From assembly GCA_963750065.1 (NCBI GenBank), contig CAVVPK010000016.1, positions 1 through 64,000 of the forward strand: DNA of 64,000 bases, read 5' to 3'. Origin of the DNA: CAVSRC01 sp963750065 (lineage in GTDB: Bacteria > Pseudomonadota > Alphaproteobacteria > Rhizobiales > Kaistiaceae). Positions within the stretch are counted from its first letter, which is position 1. Every line of letters begins with the position of its first letter. The notes beneath the pieces were generated by a model. That model made no database searches and had not been told where the DNA came from. It saw only the letters and a list, made by a program, of their open reading frames with translations. This document shows, in pieces, positions 35,727 to 43,862 of this stretch. The translations under genes were made by a program, and so were the position numbers.

Positions 35727-36257
35727 CTATTTGCGGCCGCCGAAGGCCTCGGCGATGCGGCCGAGATCGCGCGCCACCTGATTGTCCGTCGCTGGCGTCT
35801 CGCCCTCCTGGCGCAGCGCCGCATCGAGCCGGATCACCCTTTCCTGAAGGCGGAGCGAGCGGTCGATAAGCTCCCTCAGCCGTTCCGGCAAATCCTCCCA
35901 GCCGGGCCCGTCGGTCGACGACGAAACGCCGCCGAGCTTGACCTTGGCGCGCTCGTGGCGGGCCTGCTCGTTGCTGATATCGCCCTCGTTCACCGCCCGC
36001 TGCAGCAACAGCCACGAGGCCAGTTGCATCAGCCGCGTCGTCAGCCGCATGGATTCGGCCGCATAGGACAGCGAACCCGTCCGCGACAGACGCTTCGATT
36101 CCTGCCGCCCCTCGCGATCGAGATAGCTCGCCGTCTCCTCGACCAGGCCCATGCCCTCGCGGAACATCGCCTTGAAGGCTTCCGAACCGGCAAGCCGGCG
36201 CCCAAAGGCAACGGGTTCGCCGGCGCCCCGACCGGCCGATTTGCTGTTGTCCATCAT
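35727..36257 (-). CDS. DUF1465 family protein
   Basis: 176-residue protein conserved in Hyphomicrobiales, predicted mostly helical (GSLSYAAESMRLTTRLMQLA, LRELIDRSLRLQERVIRLDA). Starts at 36257 or 36254 (two ATGs in a row); the frame is open to 36323. It belongs to the DUF1465-DUF1192-quinone oxidoreductase-TrcR neighbourhood. No function is established that I know of; the helical pattern suggests a regulator or cell-cycle factor. Confidence 0.85.
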   Translation of the reverse strand: MMDNSKSAGRGAGEPVAFGRRLAGSEAFKAMFREGMGLVEETASYLDREGRQESKRLSRTGSLSYAAESMRLTTRLMQLASWLLLQRAVNEGDISNEQARHERAKVKLGGVSSSTDGPGWEDLPERLRELIDRSLRLQERVIRLDAALRQEGETPATDNQVARDLGRIAEAFGGRK

Positions 36258-36399
36258 CTGTCGCCCCGCGGCCGCCTCCCACGCCTCCGTCCCGATCCGA
36301 AACCCTGTCGAATGGTAGAGCAAGTCCCGTTCCGCCTCCCGTCATCCCACTCCCGGCGGCGGCGGGCAAGGCTCGAAACAGGAGCTTGAGGAAAGGCGT

Positions 36400-36493
36400 G
36401 AAAAAAGAGCCGCACGAGGCGGCTCTTGAGAGTTTCCTTTGACAGGGAGGCGTCAAGAGTGGACAGGAGCCACTCAGTCCAGATGACTGGACA
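36400..36493 (-). ncRNA. Candidate small RNA of four tandem hairpins with anti-Shine-Dalgarno loops
   Basis: Read on the minus strand: GTCCAG-TCAT-CTGGAC (36492-36477), GAGTGG-CTCCTGT-CCACTC (36475-36457), TTGAC-GCCTCCCT-GTCAA (36456-36439), then AAGAGCCGC-CTCGT-GCGGCTCTT with a T-run (36427-36401), a strong terminator. The first three stems are perfect and almost touch. The loops CTCCTGT and GCCTCCCT are complementary to ribosome sites of AGGAG/GGGAGG type. A near-CtrA box and a TTAACT lie just upstream, placing the transcription start near 36493 and the RNA at about 93 bases. It could also be the 3' UTR of DUF1192. Confidence 0.65.
36401..36427 (-). terminator. Rho-independent terminator of the candidate small RNA
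   Basis: 9-bp perfect stem AAGAGCCGC/GCGGCTCTT and, on the minus strand, six Ts at its 3' base. It separates DUF1192 from DUF1465. Confidence 0.85.
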
Positions 36494-36517
36494 GAGGTTA
36501 GTTAAGCTCCGTAAAGC

Positions 36518-36532
36518 CTAAGAAACGGTTAA
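36518..36532. promoter_or_regulatory. Near-perfect CtrA-type box (7 of 8)
   Basis: CTAA-GAAACGG-TTAA on the plus strand; on the minus strand TTAA-CCGTTTC-TTAG. It sits about 25 bases before the first hairpin of the candidate small RNA. Another TTAA is at 36502-36505. Confidence 0.35.
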
Positions 36533-36625
36533 TAACGGCACACCGGTTGTCCGCAAAACGGCGCCGCCGGCCGTTGTTGCGTGTCAAAATGGGAGGGTTC
36601 GGGTCGCTTTGGCCGCCGGATATCC

Positions 36626-36820
36626 TTACCGTTTGAAGAAGGAAGCGGCCACGTCGGCGCTCGCCCGCTTGGCCGCAATCGCTGCCTCGATGCGCCCGAT
36701 CTCGCCGTTGAGCAGGGCAATGCGCTCGGCCAGTTCGTCGAGGGATAACGTGGATAGGTCCTCGCCGACCTCGTGCCTGCGCTTCTTCTTGGGGGCGTCT
36801 TCTTCGTCGCTGATGGCCAT
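36626..36820 (-). CDS. DUF1192 family protein
   Basis: 64-residue helical protein: acidic/basic N-terminus (DEEDAPKKKRRHEVGEDLSTL) then LDELAERIALLNGEIGRIEA and AAIAAKRASADVAASFF, a short coiled coil. Start 36820 follows GAGGAGAGAAGAC. Conserved next to DUF1465 in Hyphomicrobiales; function unknown. Confidence 0.87.
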   Translation of the reverse strand: MAISDEEDAPKKKRRHEVGEDLSTLSLDELAERIALLNGEIGRIEAAIAAKRASADVAASFFKR

Positions 36821-36928
36821 GGCGTCTTCTCTCCTCGCCCGCCAAGCCTAATTGAGACGGCAACGATTGTCAGCGCGTTCGCGGCCGGCTAGGACGGCCT
36901 TCGCCCACGCAAGCCAGCGGAAATTGCC

Positions 36929-37933
36929 ATGCCTTCCCTCCCCGCCTCCATGACCGCTGTCGCCATCACCGGGCCCGGAGGCCTCGACACGCTCAAGGTG
37001 GTCGAGCGCCCGCTGCCGGTGCCGCAAGAGAACCAGATCCTCGTCAAGGTTGCAGCGGCCGGGGTCAACCGACCGGACGTTCTTCAGCGTCTCGGCCACC
37101 ACCCGCCGCCCGCCGGCGCCCCGGCCGATATCCCCGGTCTGGAGGTCGCCGGCGAAGTGGCGGCCCTCGGCCCCGGCGCCGCGCGCTTCGCGCTCGGCGA
37201 TCACGTGACCGCGCTCCTCCCCGGTGGCGGCTATGGCGAATATGCTTGCGTTCACGAGACCAACGCCCTGCCGGTGCCGGACGGCTTCTCCATGGTCGAG
37301 GCGGCGGCGATCCCCGAGACCTTCTTCACCGTCTGGCCGAACCTGTTCGACCGCGGGCGGCTCGCCGCCGGCGAGACCCTGCTCGTCCACGGCGGCACCT
37401 CGGGCATCGGCACGGTGGCGATCCAGCTCGCCAAGGCCTTCGGCGCCCGCGTCATCGCCACCGCCGGCAGCGCCGACAAGTGCGCCGCCTGCCTGACGCT
37501 CGGCGCCGACGCCGCCGTCAATTATCGCCAGCAGGATTTCGTCGCTCGCGTAAGCGAGATCACGCGAGGTCACGGCGCAGACGTCATCATCGACCTGATC
37601 GGCGGCGATTATGTCGCCCGCAACTACGCCGCCGCGGCCGAGGAAGGCCGCATCGTCCAGATCGGCACCCAGCACGGCAACAAGGCCGAGATTCCGATCG
37701 GCCTCCTGATGGTCAAGCGGCTCACCCATACCGGCTCGACGCTGCGCAACCGGCCGGTCGCCTTCAAGGCGGCGGTGGCTGAGGCGCTCCACAAAAACGT
37801 CTGGCCGCTGTTCGCCGCACGCAAAGTGGCGCCGGTGATCGATTCGACCTTTCCGCTTGTCGATGCGGCCAAGGCCCAGGCGCGCATGGAGGCCTCGCAG
37901 CACATCGGCAAGATCGTGCTCACCACCGGCTGA
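36929..37933 (+). CDS. NAD(P)H quinone oxidoreductase, PIG3-like (zinc-free MDR family)
   Basis: 334-residue oxidoreductase of the medium-chain dehydrogenase superfamily. N-terminal GroES-like domain (AAAGVNRPDVLQRLGHHPPP, PGLEVAGEVAALG) and Rossmann domain with LVHGGTSGIGTVAIQLAKAFGA. No catalytic zinc ligands, as in quinone oxidoreductases. Divergent from DUF1192. Substrate in vivo unknown. Confidence 0.92.
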   Translation: MPSLPASMTAVAITGPGGLDTLKVVERPLPVPQENQILVKVAAAGVNRPDVLQRLGHHPPPAGAPADIPGLEVAGEVAALGPGAARFALGDHVTALLPGGGYGEYACVHETNALPVPDGFSMVEAAAIPETFFTVWPNLFDRGRLAAGETLLVHGGTSGIGTVAIQLAKAFGARVIATAGSADKCAACLTLGADAAVNYRQQDFVARVSEITRGHGADVIIDLIGGDYVARNYAAAAEEGRIVQIGTQHGNKAEIPIGLLMVKRLTHTGSTLRNRPVAFKAAVAEALHKNVWPLFAARKVAPVIDSTFPLVDAAKAQARMEASQHIGKIVLTTG

Positions 37934-38003
37934 TACCGGCGCGCGCCGGGCTAACCTTCCCGGTCACCTCGCAAAATCGTGTCGATCGCGGCTCACAACC
38001 GGT

Positions 38004-38032
38004 TTGCGTCGCTCGCGCCAAGGCCCTATATA
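38004..38032 (+). promoter_or_regulatory. Probable promoter of trcR
   Basis: TTGCGT, 17 bases, TATATA, about 80 bases before the gene. Confidence 0.5.
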
Positions 38033-38109
38033 GACGCCACTTCCCTCCATTCAGTTCGAGGATACGGTTCGCCGGGCGGAAGGTCCGGCGGAACGACCGG
38101 GAGAACCAC

Positions 38110-38823
38110 ATGACCTCAGCCGTCCCTCTGATGCCCAAGGCGACCGCCGTCTGGCTGGTCGAGAACACTGCGCTGTCCTTCGAGCAGATCGCCGACTTCT
38201 GCAAGCTGCACCCGCTTGAGGTGCAGGCGATCGCCGACGGCGAGGCGGCCCAGTCGATCAAGGGGCTCGACCCGATTCTCACCGGCCAGCTCAGCCGCGA
38301 GGCGATCCAGCGCGCCGAGGCCGACCCATCCGTGAAGCTCGGGCTTGCCGCGCAGAGGGTCCGTGCCCCGGTCGCCAAGCGCAAGGGCCCGCGCTATACG
38401 CCGGTGTCGCGCCGCCAGGACCGGCCCAACGCCGTGCTGTGGCTCCTGCGCAATCATCCCGAGCTCAAGGATGCGGCGATCATGCGCCTGGTCGGCACCA
38501 CCAAGCCGACCATCGAATCGATCCGCAGCCGCACCCACTGGAACGCCAACAACCTGCAGCCGATGGATCCGGTGACGCTCGGCCTGTGCTCGCAGATCGA
38601 CCTCGATTTCGAGGTCGAGAAGGGAGCCAAGAACCTGCCGCCGCAGGAAGCCCAGCCGGAAGGCGCCACCCTGTTGCCGGCAAGCGAGACCACCACGCCG
38701 GCGCAGATCGAGACCGAGGTGGCGCCGGCGGACGCCAAGCGCGATGCCGACCGCGAGGCCAGTGCGGTCTTCGCCAAGCTCAAGTCGATGGTCGCGCCGG
38801 AATCGCCGGACGAGGACGAGTGA
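38110..38823 (+). CDS. trcR: Cell cycle transcriptional regulator TrcR (DUF1013)
   Basis: 237-residue DNA-binding protein found throughout alphaproteobacteria and named TrcR for its cell-cycle role. N-terminal helix-turn-helix-like region (PLMPKATAVWLVENTALSFE, IADFCKLHPLEVQAIADGE) and a second conserved region (NAVLWLLRNHPELKDAAIMR, IESIRSRTHWNANNLQPMD). The C-terminal tail is acidic. Its stop abuts that of the convergent regulator gene with no gap. The symbol follows family naming. Confidence 0.87.
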   Translation: MTSAVPLMPKATAVWLVENTALSFEQIADFCKLHPLEVQAIADGEAAQSIKGLDPILTGQLSREAIQRAEADPSVKLGLAAQRVRAPVAKRKGPRYTPVSRRQDRPNAVLWLLRNHPELKDAAIMRLVGTTKPTIESIRSRTHWNANNLQPMDPVTLGLCSQIDLDFEVEKGAKNLPPQEAQPEGATLLPASETTTPAQIETEVAPADAKRDADREASAVFAKLKSMVAPESPDEDE

Positions 38824-39507
38824 TCACGGCGCGCGCGTGATGCGCGCCAGGTAGTCCTCAAGCGTGCGGCCCGCTTCGCGCGGAAACCGCACCTCGGTGA
38901 TTTCCAGCCTCTCGACGCGGTCGACGCGGAAGGTGCGGAAATCGTCCCTGAGCTCGCACCAGGCGGCGAGCGTCCACACCTGCCCCCAGAACTGCAGCGC
39001 CAGCGGCCTGACCGTGCGCCGGCTGGCGCTTCCCTCGGCGTCGCAATAGGCGAAACGCACCTTCAGCCGTCCGTCGATGGCCCTGCCGAAGGCGTCGAGA
39101 TGGTCGCGTTCGCTCTCCTGCAGGCGGGAGCCCGGCGCGAAGACCGGCACGCGCTCGGCAGCGCGCATGCGCTCTTCCGGCACCACCGCACCGATCTTGA
39201 TCAGCGCCTCCGCCGCCGCCTCGGCAATGCTCTTGCCTGCCCACGCCTTGACCATGCGGGCGCCGACGATCAGCGCCTCGATCTCGGCCGGCAGGAACAT
39301 CAGCGGCGGCAGCTGGTAGCCCGGCCTCAGCAGGTAACCGACGCCCGCCGCGCCATCGATCGGAACCCCCGAGGCCTGCAGGTCGCGGATGTCCCGATAG
39401 ACCGTGCGTACCGACACCTCCAGCTTATCGGCAAGCGTCTGCGCGGTGACCAGACGGTCGCCGCGTAGCTGCTGGATGATCTCGAACAGGCGGTCGGCGC
39501 GGCGCAT
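38824..39507 (-). CDS. YafY-type transcriptional regulator (HTH plus WYL domain)
   Basis: 227-residue regulator. N-terminal HTH (RADRLFEIIQQLRGDRLVTA, LEVSVRTVYRDIRDLQASG) and a WYL-domain C-terminus (KVRFAYCDAEGSASRRTVRP, FRVDRVERLEI). Start 39507 chosen for MRRADRLFEIIQ; the frame starts at 39522. It overlaps by zero bases with trcR (tail to tail) and slightly overlaps the VOC gene start side, forming the common YafY-VOC operon. Confidence 0.9.
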   Translation of the reverse strand: MRRADRLFEIIQQLRGDRLVTAQTLADKLEVSVRTVYRDIRDLQASGVPIDGAAGVGYLLRPGYQLPPLMFLPAEIEALIVGARMVKAWAGKSIAEAAAEALIKIGAVVPEERMRAAERVPVFAPGSRLQESERDHLDAFGRAIDGRLKVRFAYCDAEGSASRRTVRPLALQFWGQVWTLAAWCELRDDFRTFRVDRVERLEITEVRFPREAGRTLEDYLARITRAP

Positions 39508-39518
39508 TGAGCCGTTCC

Positions 39519-39905
39519 TCACGACGCGGCGTGGAGCCCTACGCGATTACCCTCGCTGTCGCGAATATGGAAGTAGGCACCCATGCCCGGCGGCAGGTCG
39601 ATGCGCGGCGTCAGCAGCTTGCCGCCCGCCGCCTCCACGCGGCCGACGACCGCGTCGAGATGGCCGGTGCAGTTGAGGTAGATCACCGTGCCGTGGTCCT
39701 TGCCAGCGCGTTCCGGCGCCTCCATGACGCAGCCGGAGACCTTCGGCCGGTCATAGGTGAAGACACCCATCTTCGGGCCGCCGAAGGTTTCGCGATTGAG
39801 CTTGGTGTCGAAGATGGTCTCGTAGAACGTCGCCGCCCGGTCGAAATCCGCCGCCGGGATCTCGAACCACACCACGACATTGTCGTGCTCTGCAATCATG
39901 CTCAT
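39519..39905 (-). CDS. VOC (glyoxalase/bleomycin resistance) family protein
   Basis: 128 residues with the two beta-alpha-beta-beta-beta repeats of the VOC fold (VVVWFEIPAADFDRAATFYE; YFHIRDSEGNRVGLHA). Members include metalloenzymes and ligand-binding proteins. Precedes the YafY-type regulator gene on the same strand, 12 bases apart, and is probably its partner. Function not predictable. Confidence 0.88.
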   Translation of the reverse strand: MSMIAEHDNVVVWFEIPAADFDRAATFYETIFDTKLNRETFGGPKMGVFTYDRPKVSGCVMEAPERAGKDHGTVIYLNCTGHLDAVVGRVEAAGGKLLTPRIDLPPGMGAYFHIRDSEGNRVGLHAAS

Positions 39906-39952
39906 GACAGTGTCTCCCGTTGTCGCCGCAGACGAGCGGCACCGGGGAGAGA

Positions 39953-40681
39953 CTAGCCGGGGCCCACTGACAGCCCTGTGTCAGGAGACTGACGGCGCCA
40001 GTAATCGTCGAGATAGGCGGTGACGTAGCCGGTCATCTGCGGAACGTAGTCTGCCGGCGAGCGCACGATATGGATGTCGGCCAGTTCCGGGTCTGCGACC
40101 GTGGCGAAGTTGGCCAGGATTTGCTGGCGGAAGGCCACGGCCGGCTCGGCCGAACGCACAACCCGGATGAGCGCGATGCGCGGCCCGTCGAGGACCGCCG
40201 TCCAGCCCGGCGCGATGGCGAAGTCGTTGGCATCGAGCCCGGTCTCCTCGTTGAGCTCGCGCCTGAGGCCGGCATCGATGTCGACCCGCTCGCCGTCGAT
40301 GTCGCTCGGGTCCGGCGTGCCCGACGGAAAATAGACATGGCCGGCATTGGACGTGTGATTGCCCATGACGCCGAGCAGGAACGCGCCGTCCGCCGAAAGC
40401 AGCGCGGCTTGCGGAAAGACATTGCGCATCGACGGATCCGGGAAGCCCCAGTCGCGCCAGGCGAGGAAGCTGGCGAAATCGGTCTCCAGATAGCTGCCGG
40501 TCAGCACCCGGCCGGCGATCGCGTGCTCGTGGAGCAGCAGCACGCGCCCGTTCCACAGCGCCGGCTGCGCCACCTGTGCCTGACGGAAATAAGCATCGAT
40601 TTCCGCCCGGCGGGATTCGGCGAACGGCCACGGACGCGGCGCGAAGCGGAAAGCTACGCGATCCAGATCGACGATGCGCAG
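39953..40681 (-). CDS. Nudix-like hydrolase (start uncertain, possibly CTG)
   Basis: About 242 residues. A Nudix-like core is seen (GHVYFPSGTPDPSDIDGE, LRRELNEETGL) but the spacing to the first Glu is not standard. Other stretches such as FLLGVMGNHTSNAG and PGWTAVLDGPRIALIRVV are typical of this larger Nudix group. No ATG, GTG or TTG is present near the expected N-terminus (LRIVDLDRVAFRF); a CTG at 40681 has AGGGA 9 bases upstream, just after the SDR stop. This is either a rare CTG start or a sequence error. Confidence 0.65.
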   Translation of the reverse strand: MRIVDLDRVAFRFAPRPWPFAESRRAEIDAYFRQAQVAQPALWNGRVLLLHEHAIAGRVLTGSYLETDFASFLAWRDWGFPDPSMRNVFPQAALLSADGAFLLGVMGNHTSNAGHVYFPSGTPDPSDIDGERVDIDAGLRRELNEETGLDANDFAIAPGWTAVLDGPRIALIRVVRSAEPAVAFRQQILANFATVADPELADIHIVRSPADYVPQMTGYVTAYLDDYWRRQSPDTGLSVGPG

Positions 40682-40686
40682 CGGCT

Positions 40687-41472
40687 CTATCCCTTCACCG
40701 GAACGGTGTAGTTCAGCGGCAGGCGCCCGCCATCGGCATAGATCGTCTGGCCGGTGATGTAGCTGGCGTCGTCCGAGACCAGGAAGGCGGCGATGCTGGC
40801 GATCTCCGCCGGCTCTCCCAGCCGGCCGAGCGGCGTGCGCGACAGGATGCGCTTGCGCGCGTCCGGGTCCGCCATCGTCGCCGCCAGCATGTCGGTGGCA
40901 ATCGAGCCCGGCCCGATGGCGTTGACGCGGATGCCGTGCGGGGCCAGCGCCAGCGCCATCACCTTGGTGAGCTGGTTGATGCCGCCCTTGGAGACCGAAT
41001 AGGGCACCTGGTTGGCGATCGCGAAGACGGCGTTGACCGAGCTCATGTTGACGATCGCGCCCGGCGCCCCGCCCTCGGCGATGTGCTCGACCATGGCCCG
41101 CGCCACCGCCTGGCCGCACAGGAACGCGCCCTTGAGGTTGGTGCGAATCACCTTGTCGAAATCGGCCTCGTCGAGATCGAGAAAGTCGCCGCCGATCAGC
41201 ATGCCGGCATTGTTGATCAGCGCGTCGACGTTGCCGAAGGCATCGATGGTCGCGGCGACCAGATTGTGCACGTCGAGCCGTTCGCCGACGTCGCACTCGA
41301 CGAAGCGCACCGCGCCGTGGGCACCGAGCTGCTGCACCGCATCGGAACCGGCGTCCTCGTCGATATCGGCGATGACCACCCGTGCGCCGTCTTCCAGAAA
41401 ACGACGGGCAATCGCGTAGCCGATGCCGCGCGCGCCGCCGGTGACGATGGCAACCTTGTTGTCGAGGAGCAT
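40687..41472 (-). CDS. Short-chain dehydrogenase/reductase
   Basis: 261-residue classical SDR: cofactor motif TGGARGIG with an acidic residue after the second strand (ADIDED, suggests NAD), NNAG, catalytic Ser/Tyr/Lys in NMSSVNAVFA and YSVSKGG, and C-terminal SYITGQTIYADGG. Start 41472 follows AGGAGAGG. Upstream of the Nudix gene by a few bases. Substrate unknown. Confidence 0.92.
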   Translation of the reverse strand: MLLDNKVAIVTGGARGIGYAIARRFLEDGARVVIADIDEDAGSDAVQQLGAHGAVRFVECDVGERLDVHNLVAATIDAFGNVDALINNAGMLIGGDFLDLDEADFDKVIRTNLKGAFLCGQAVARAMVEHIAEGGAPGAIVNMSSVNAVFAIANQVPYSVSKGGINQLTKVMALALAPHGIRVNAIGPGSIATDMLAATMADPDARKRILSRTPLGRLGEPAEIASIAAFLVSDDASYITGQTIYADGGRLPLNYTVPVKG

Positions 41473-41620
41473 CGAGGTCTGCCTCTCCTGACTGACATGA
41501 GCGAGGCCCAAGCGTTAGCCAAAGCGACCGCGGGTGTCCACGGTTGTACGGCGGCACATTGAGGCATAGAGTCGCGCGGCCGTCCCGTCCGGCCGGCTCT
41601 TCCAACCCCAGCTTCACCCC

Positions 41621-42376
41621 ATGATTGCCGACCCCTGGTTCTACGCCGCCGCGATTCCGGCGATGATCATCCTCGGAGTAGCCAAGGGCGGGTTCGGTGC
41701 GATCGGCCTGCTCACAGTGCCGATCCTGGCGATGGTCATTTCGCCGGTGCAGGCGGCCGCGATCGTCCTGCCCATTCTGCTGATCAGCGACATCGTGGCG
41801 GTCGTCTCCTATCGCGGCCTCTACGACCTGAAGACGCTGAAGATCATGCTGCCCGGCGCCTTGGTCGGCATCGGCATCGGCTGGTGGACCGCGGCCTGGG
41901 TGACCGAACAGGAGATCCGCCTGATCGTCGGCGCCATCTCGGTCCTGTTCGCGCTCAACTACTGGTTCCGCCACCGCCTCAGCCAGAAGCCGCACGGCCA
42001 CAACGTCGCCGCGGGCGGCTTCTGGGGCACGGTCACCGGCTTCACCAGCTTCGTCAGCCACGCCGGCGGCCCGCCCTTCCAGATGTACGCGGTGCCGCTG
42101 CGCCTGCCGCCGCGCATCTTCATGGGCACCTCGGTCATCCTGTTCTTCGTCGTCAACTGGGTGAAGACCGTTCCCTACTTCCTGCTCGGCCAGTTCGACG
42201 CGACCAACCTGGAGACCTCGGCGGTCCTGCTGCCGATTTCGATTCCGGCGACCTTCCTCGGCATCTGGCTGGTCAAGGTGCTGGATGCCACCATGTTTTA
42301 CCGGGTCGCCTATATCCTCATCTTCCTCGTCGGGCTTTATCTGGTCTGGGAAGGCATCGCGGTGGGCAGGGCCTGA
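41621..42376 (+). CDS. TSUP (TauE/SafE) family membrane transporter
   Basis: 251 residues with about eight membrane helices; signature VAKGGFGAIGLLTVPILA in the first half and FTSFVSHAGGPPFQMYAVPL in the second. Likely exports sulfite, sulfoacetate or similar anions. Divergent from the SDR gene. Sequence differs clearly from the TSUP protein at 19.5 kb, so they are different subfamilies. Confidence 0.88.
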   Translation: MIADPWFYAAAIPAMIILGVAKGGFGAIGLLTVPILAMVISPVQAAAIVLPILLISDIVAVVSYRGLYDLKTLKIMLPGALVGIGIGWWTAAWVTEQEIRLIVGAISVLFALNYWFRHRLSQKPHGHNVAAGGFWGTVTGFTSFVSHAGGPPFQMYAVPLRLPPRIFMGTSVILFFVVNWVKTVPYFLLGQFDATNLETSAVLLPISIPATFLGIWLVKVLDATMFYRVAYILIFLVGLYLVWEGIAVGRA

Positions 42377-42605
42377 AGCGCCAGGCTTCGACCGCCTGCA
42401 TCGTCGGCCAGGGACATGCGGCAATATGCACCGCTGAGCGTATCGATCGCACGCTCGATAAATTTGAACAAATCTACGAACAGATTCTGCGCTGCGGTTC
42501 GACGGACCGCGAGACGCTGTTTGAAAACACCGAAATCAGCAAGTGACAGCGTCTCGCTGCCGGCTGTTGCGGTCCTTGCAACCGCTGTCCGAAAATCGGC
42601 CCCGG

Positions 42606-42782
42606 CTAGTGCAGATGCTCGCCGGTAAGGCGGGCAATCTCGTCCTTCACATGCAGTTTCTTGCGCTTCAATTCGCGCAGTTCAAGCGAGTCAACGCCGG
42701 GGTGGGCCAGCGCTTCCTCGAGCTCCTTCTCAAGCATCTCGTGCCGACGCTCAAGCTCGGCAAGATGCGATTCCATAGCCAT
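42606..42782 (-). CDS. DUF465 family protein
   Basis: 58-residue helical protein (SHLAELERRHEMLEKELEEA; LRELKRKKLHVKDEIARL). Start 42782 has a perfect AGGAGG ahead of it. DUF465 is a small coiled-coil family of unknown function, common in alphaproteobacteria. A second, divergent DUF465 gene lies 274 bases away. Confidence 0.88.
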   Translation of the reverse strand: MAMESHLAELERRHEMLEKELEEALAHPGVDSLELRELKRKKLHVKDEIARLTGEHLH

Positions 42783-43026
42783 CAGCAAAGCCTCCTGTTG
42801 ACTATCAATCTGACGACACGAGTGTGACACAGGATCGTCAAACTGTGAACTACAACCGCTGTCTGCGCGCTCCGAAAAACGCCCGTTGACGCCCATTCAC
42901 ACGGTCCGTCTATGCATCTGGGGCGGCGCCGGGCAGGCATCAAGCCCCCGCCACCCTGCCACCGAAGCCGATGGAGCGGCGGCAGCCAACTATGCTAGCC
43001 TCGACCGCCGTCGAGGAGACCGGCTG

Positions 43027-43041
43027 CTAACCCAATTTTAA
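43027..43041. promoter_or_regulatory. Near-perfect CtrA-type box (7 of 8) upstream of the second DUF465 gene
   Basis: CTAA-CCCAATT-TTAA, 14 bases before the gene start. Likelihood is modest because one base of the first half site differs. Confidence 0.3.
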
Positions 43042-43055
43042 CCGATCGAAACCAC

Positions 43056-43283
43056 ATGAGCGCTCACGACGGCCGCCCGATGGACGAGGAAGAACGCGAG
43101 ATTCGGCGCCAGCTTGCCGAACTGCGCCAGGAACACCGCGACCTCGATCTTGCCATTGCCGCGATGACCGAATCGGGCACGGCCGACACCATCCAGATTC
43201 AGCGCATGAAGAAGCGCAAGCTGGCGCTCAAGGACCGCATTGCTGCGCTCGAGGACCGCCGCCTGCCCGACATCATCGCCTGA
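43056..43283 (+). CDS. DUF465 family protein
   Basis: 75 residues with the same pattern as the divergent copy (EIRRQLAELRQEHRDLDLAI; IQRMKKRKLALKDRIAALED). A paralogue pair is thus arranged back to back. Precedes purE by 84 bases, a conserved arrangement in Hyphomicrobiales. Confidence 0.86.
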   Translation: MSAHDGRPMDEEEREIRRQLAELRQEHRDLDLAIAAMTESGTADTIQIQRMKKRKLALKDRIAALEDRRLPDIIA

Positions 43284-43367
43284 CGCCCGGCGCTCCTTGC
43301 GATGCGGGGCCCCGCGCCTATAATCCGCCGCCTGCGCGAGAGCGCCCAGCCGACCACGACAGGATCA

Positions 43368-43862
43368 ATGGCGGACCCTTCCCCTCCGATAGCCATCATC
43401 ATGGGCAGCCAATCCGACTGGGCGGTGCTGTCCGAAGCCGCCCGCACGCTCGACGCGCTTGGCATCGCCCATGACGACCGCATCGTCTCGGCCCACCGCA
43501 CGCCCGAGCGCATGGTCGCCTTTGCCAAGGGCGCCAGGGCTGCCGGCTACAAGGTCATCATCGCCGCCGCCGGCGGGGCCGCCCATCTGCCCGGCATGGT
43601 CGCATCTCTGACGCCGCTGCCGGTTCTCGGCGTCCCCGTCGAGACCAAGGCGCTCGGCGGTCAGGACAGCCTCTACTCCATCGTCCAGATGCCGGCCGGC
43701 GTACCGGTCGGCACGCTCGCCATCGGCCGGGCCGGCGCCATCAATGCCGCGCTCCTGGCAGCCGCCATCCTCGCCACGGCCGATACGACCGTGGCCGAGC
43801 GGCTCGACCGCTGGCGTGCCGAGCAGACCGCCGCGGTTGCCGAACAGCCTGCCGATGAATGA
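43368..43862 (+). CDS. purE: N5-carboxyaminoimidazole ribonucleotide mutase PurE
   Basis: Purine biosynthesis step after PurK. 164 residues with IIMGSQSDWAVLSEAARTLD, IVSAHRTPERM, AAAGGAAHLPGMVA and LYSIVQMPAGVPVGTLA. Start 43368 chosen for MADPSPPIAIIMG; the frame is open to 43302. Overlaps purK by 8 bases. Confidence 0.96.
   Translation: MADPSPPIAIIMGSQSDWAVLSEAARTLDALGIAHDDRIVSAHRTPERMVAFAKGARAAGYKVIIAAAGGAAHLPGMVASLTPLPVLGVPVETKALGGQDSLYSIVQMPAGVPVGTLAIGRAGAINAALLAAAILATADTTVAERLDRWRAEQTAAVAEQPADE

Noticed and set aside
39953..42424. One 823-residue minus-strand protein
   Set aside because: A run-through of the Nudix frame through the SDR and TSUP genes; only the last 242 residues are protein-like.
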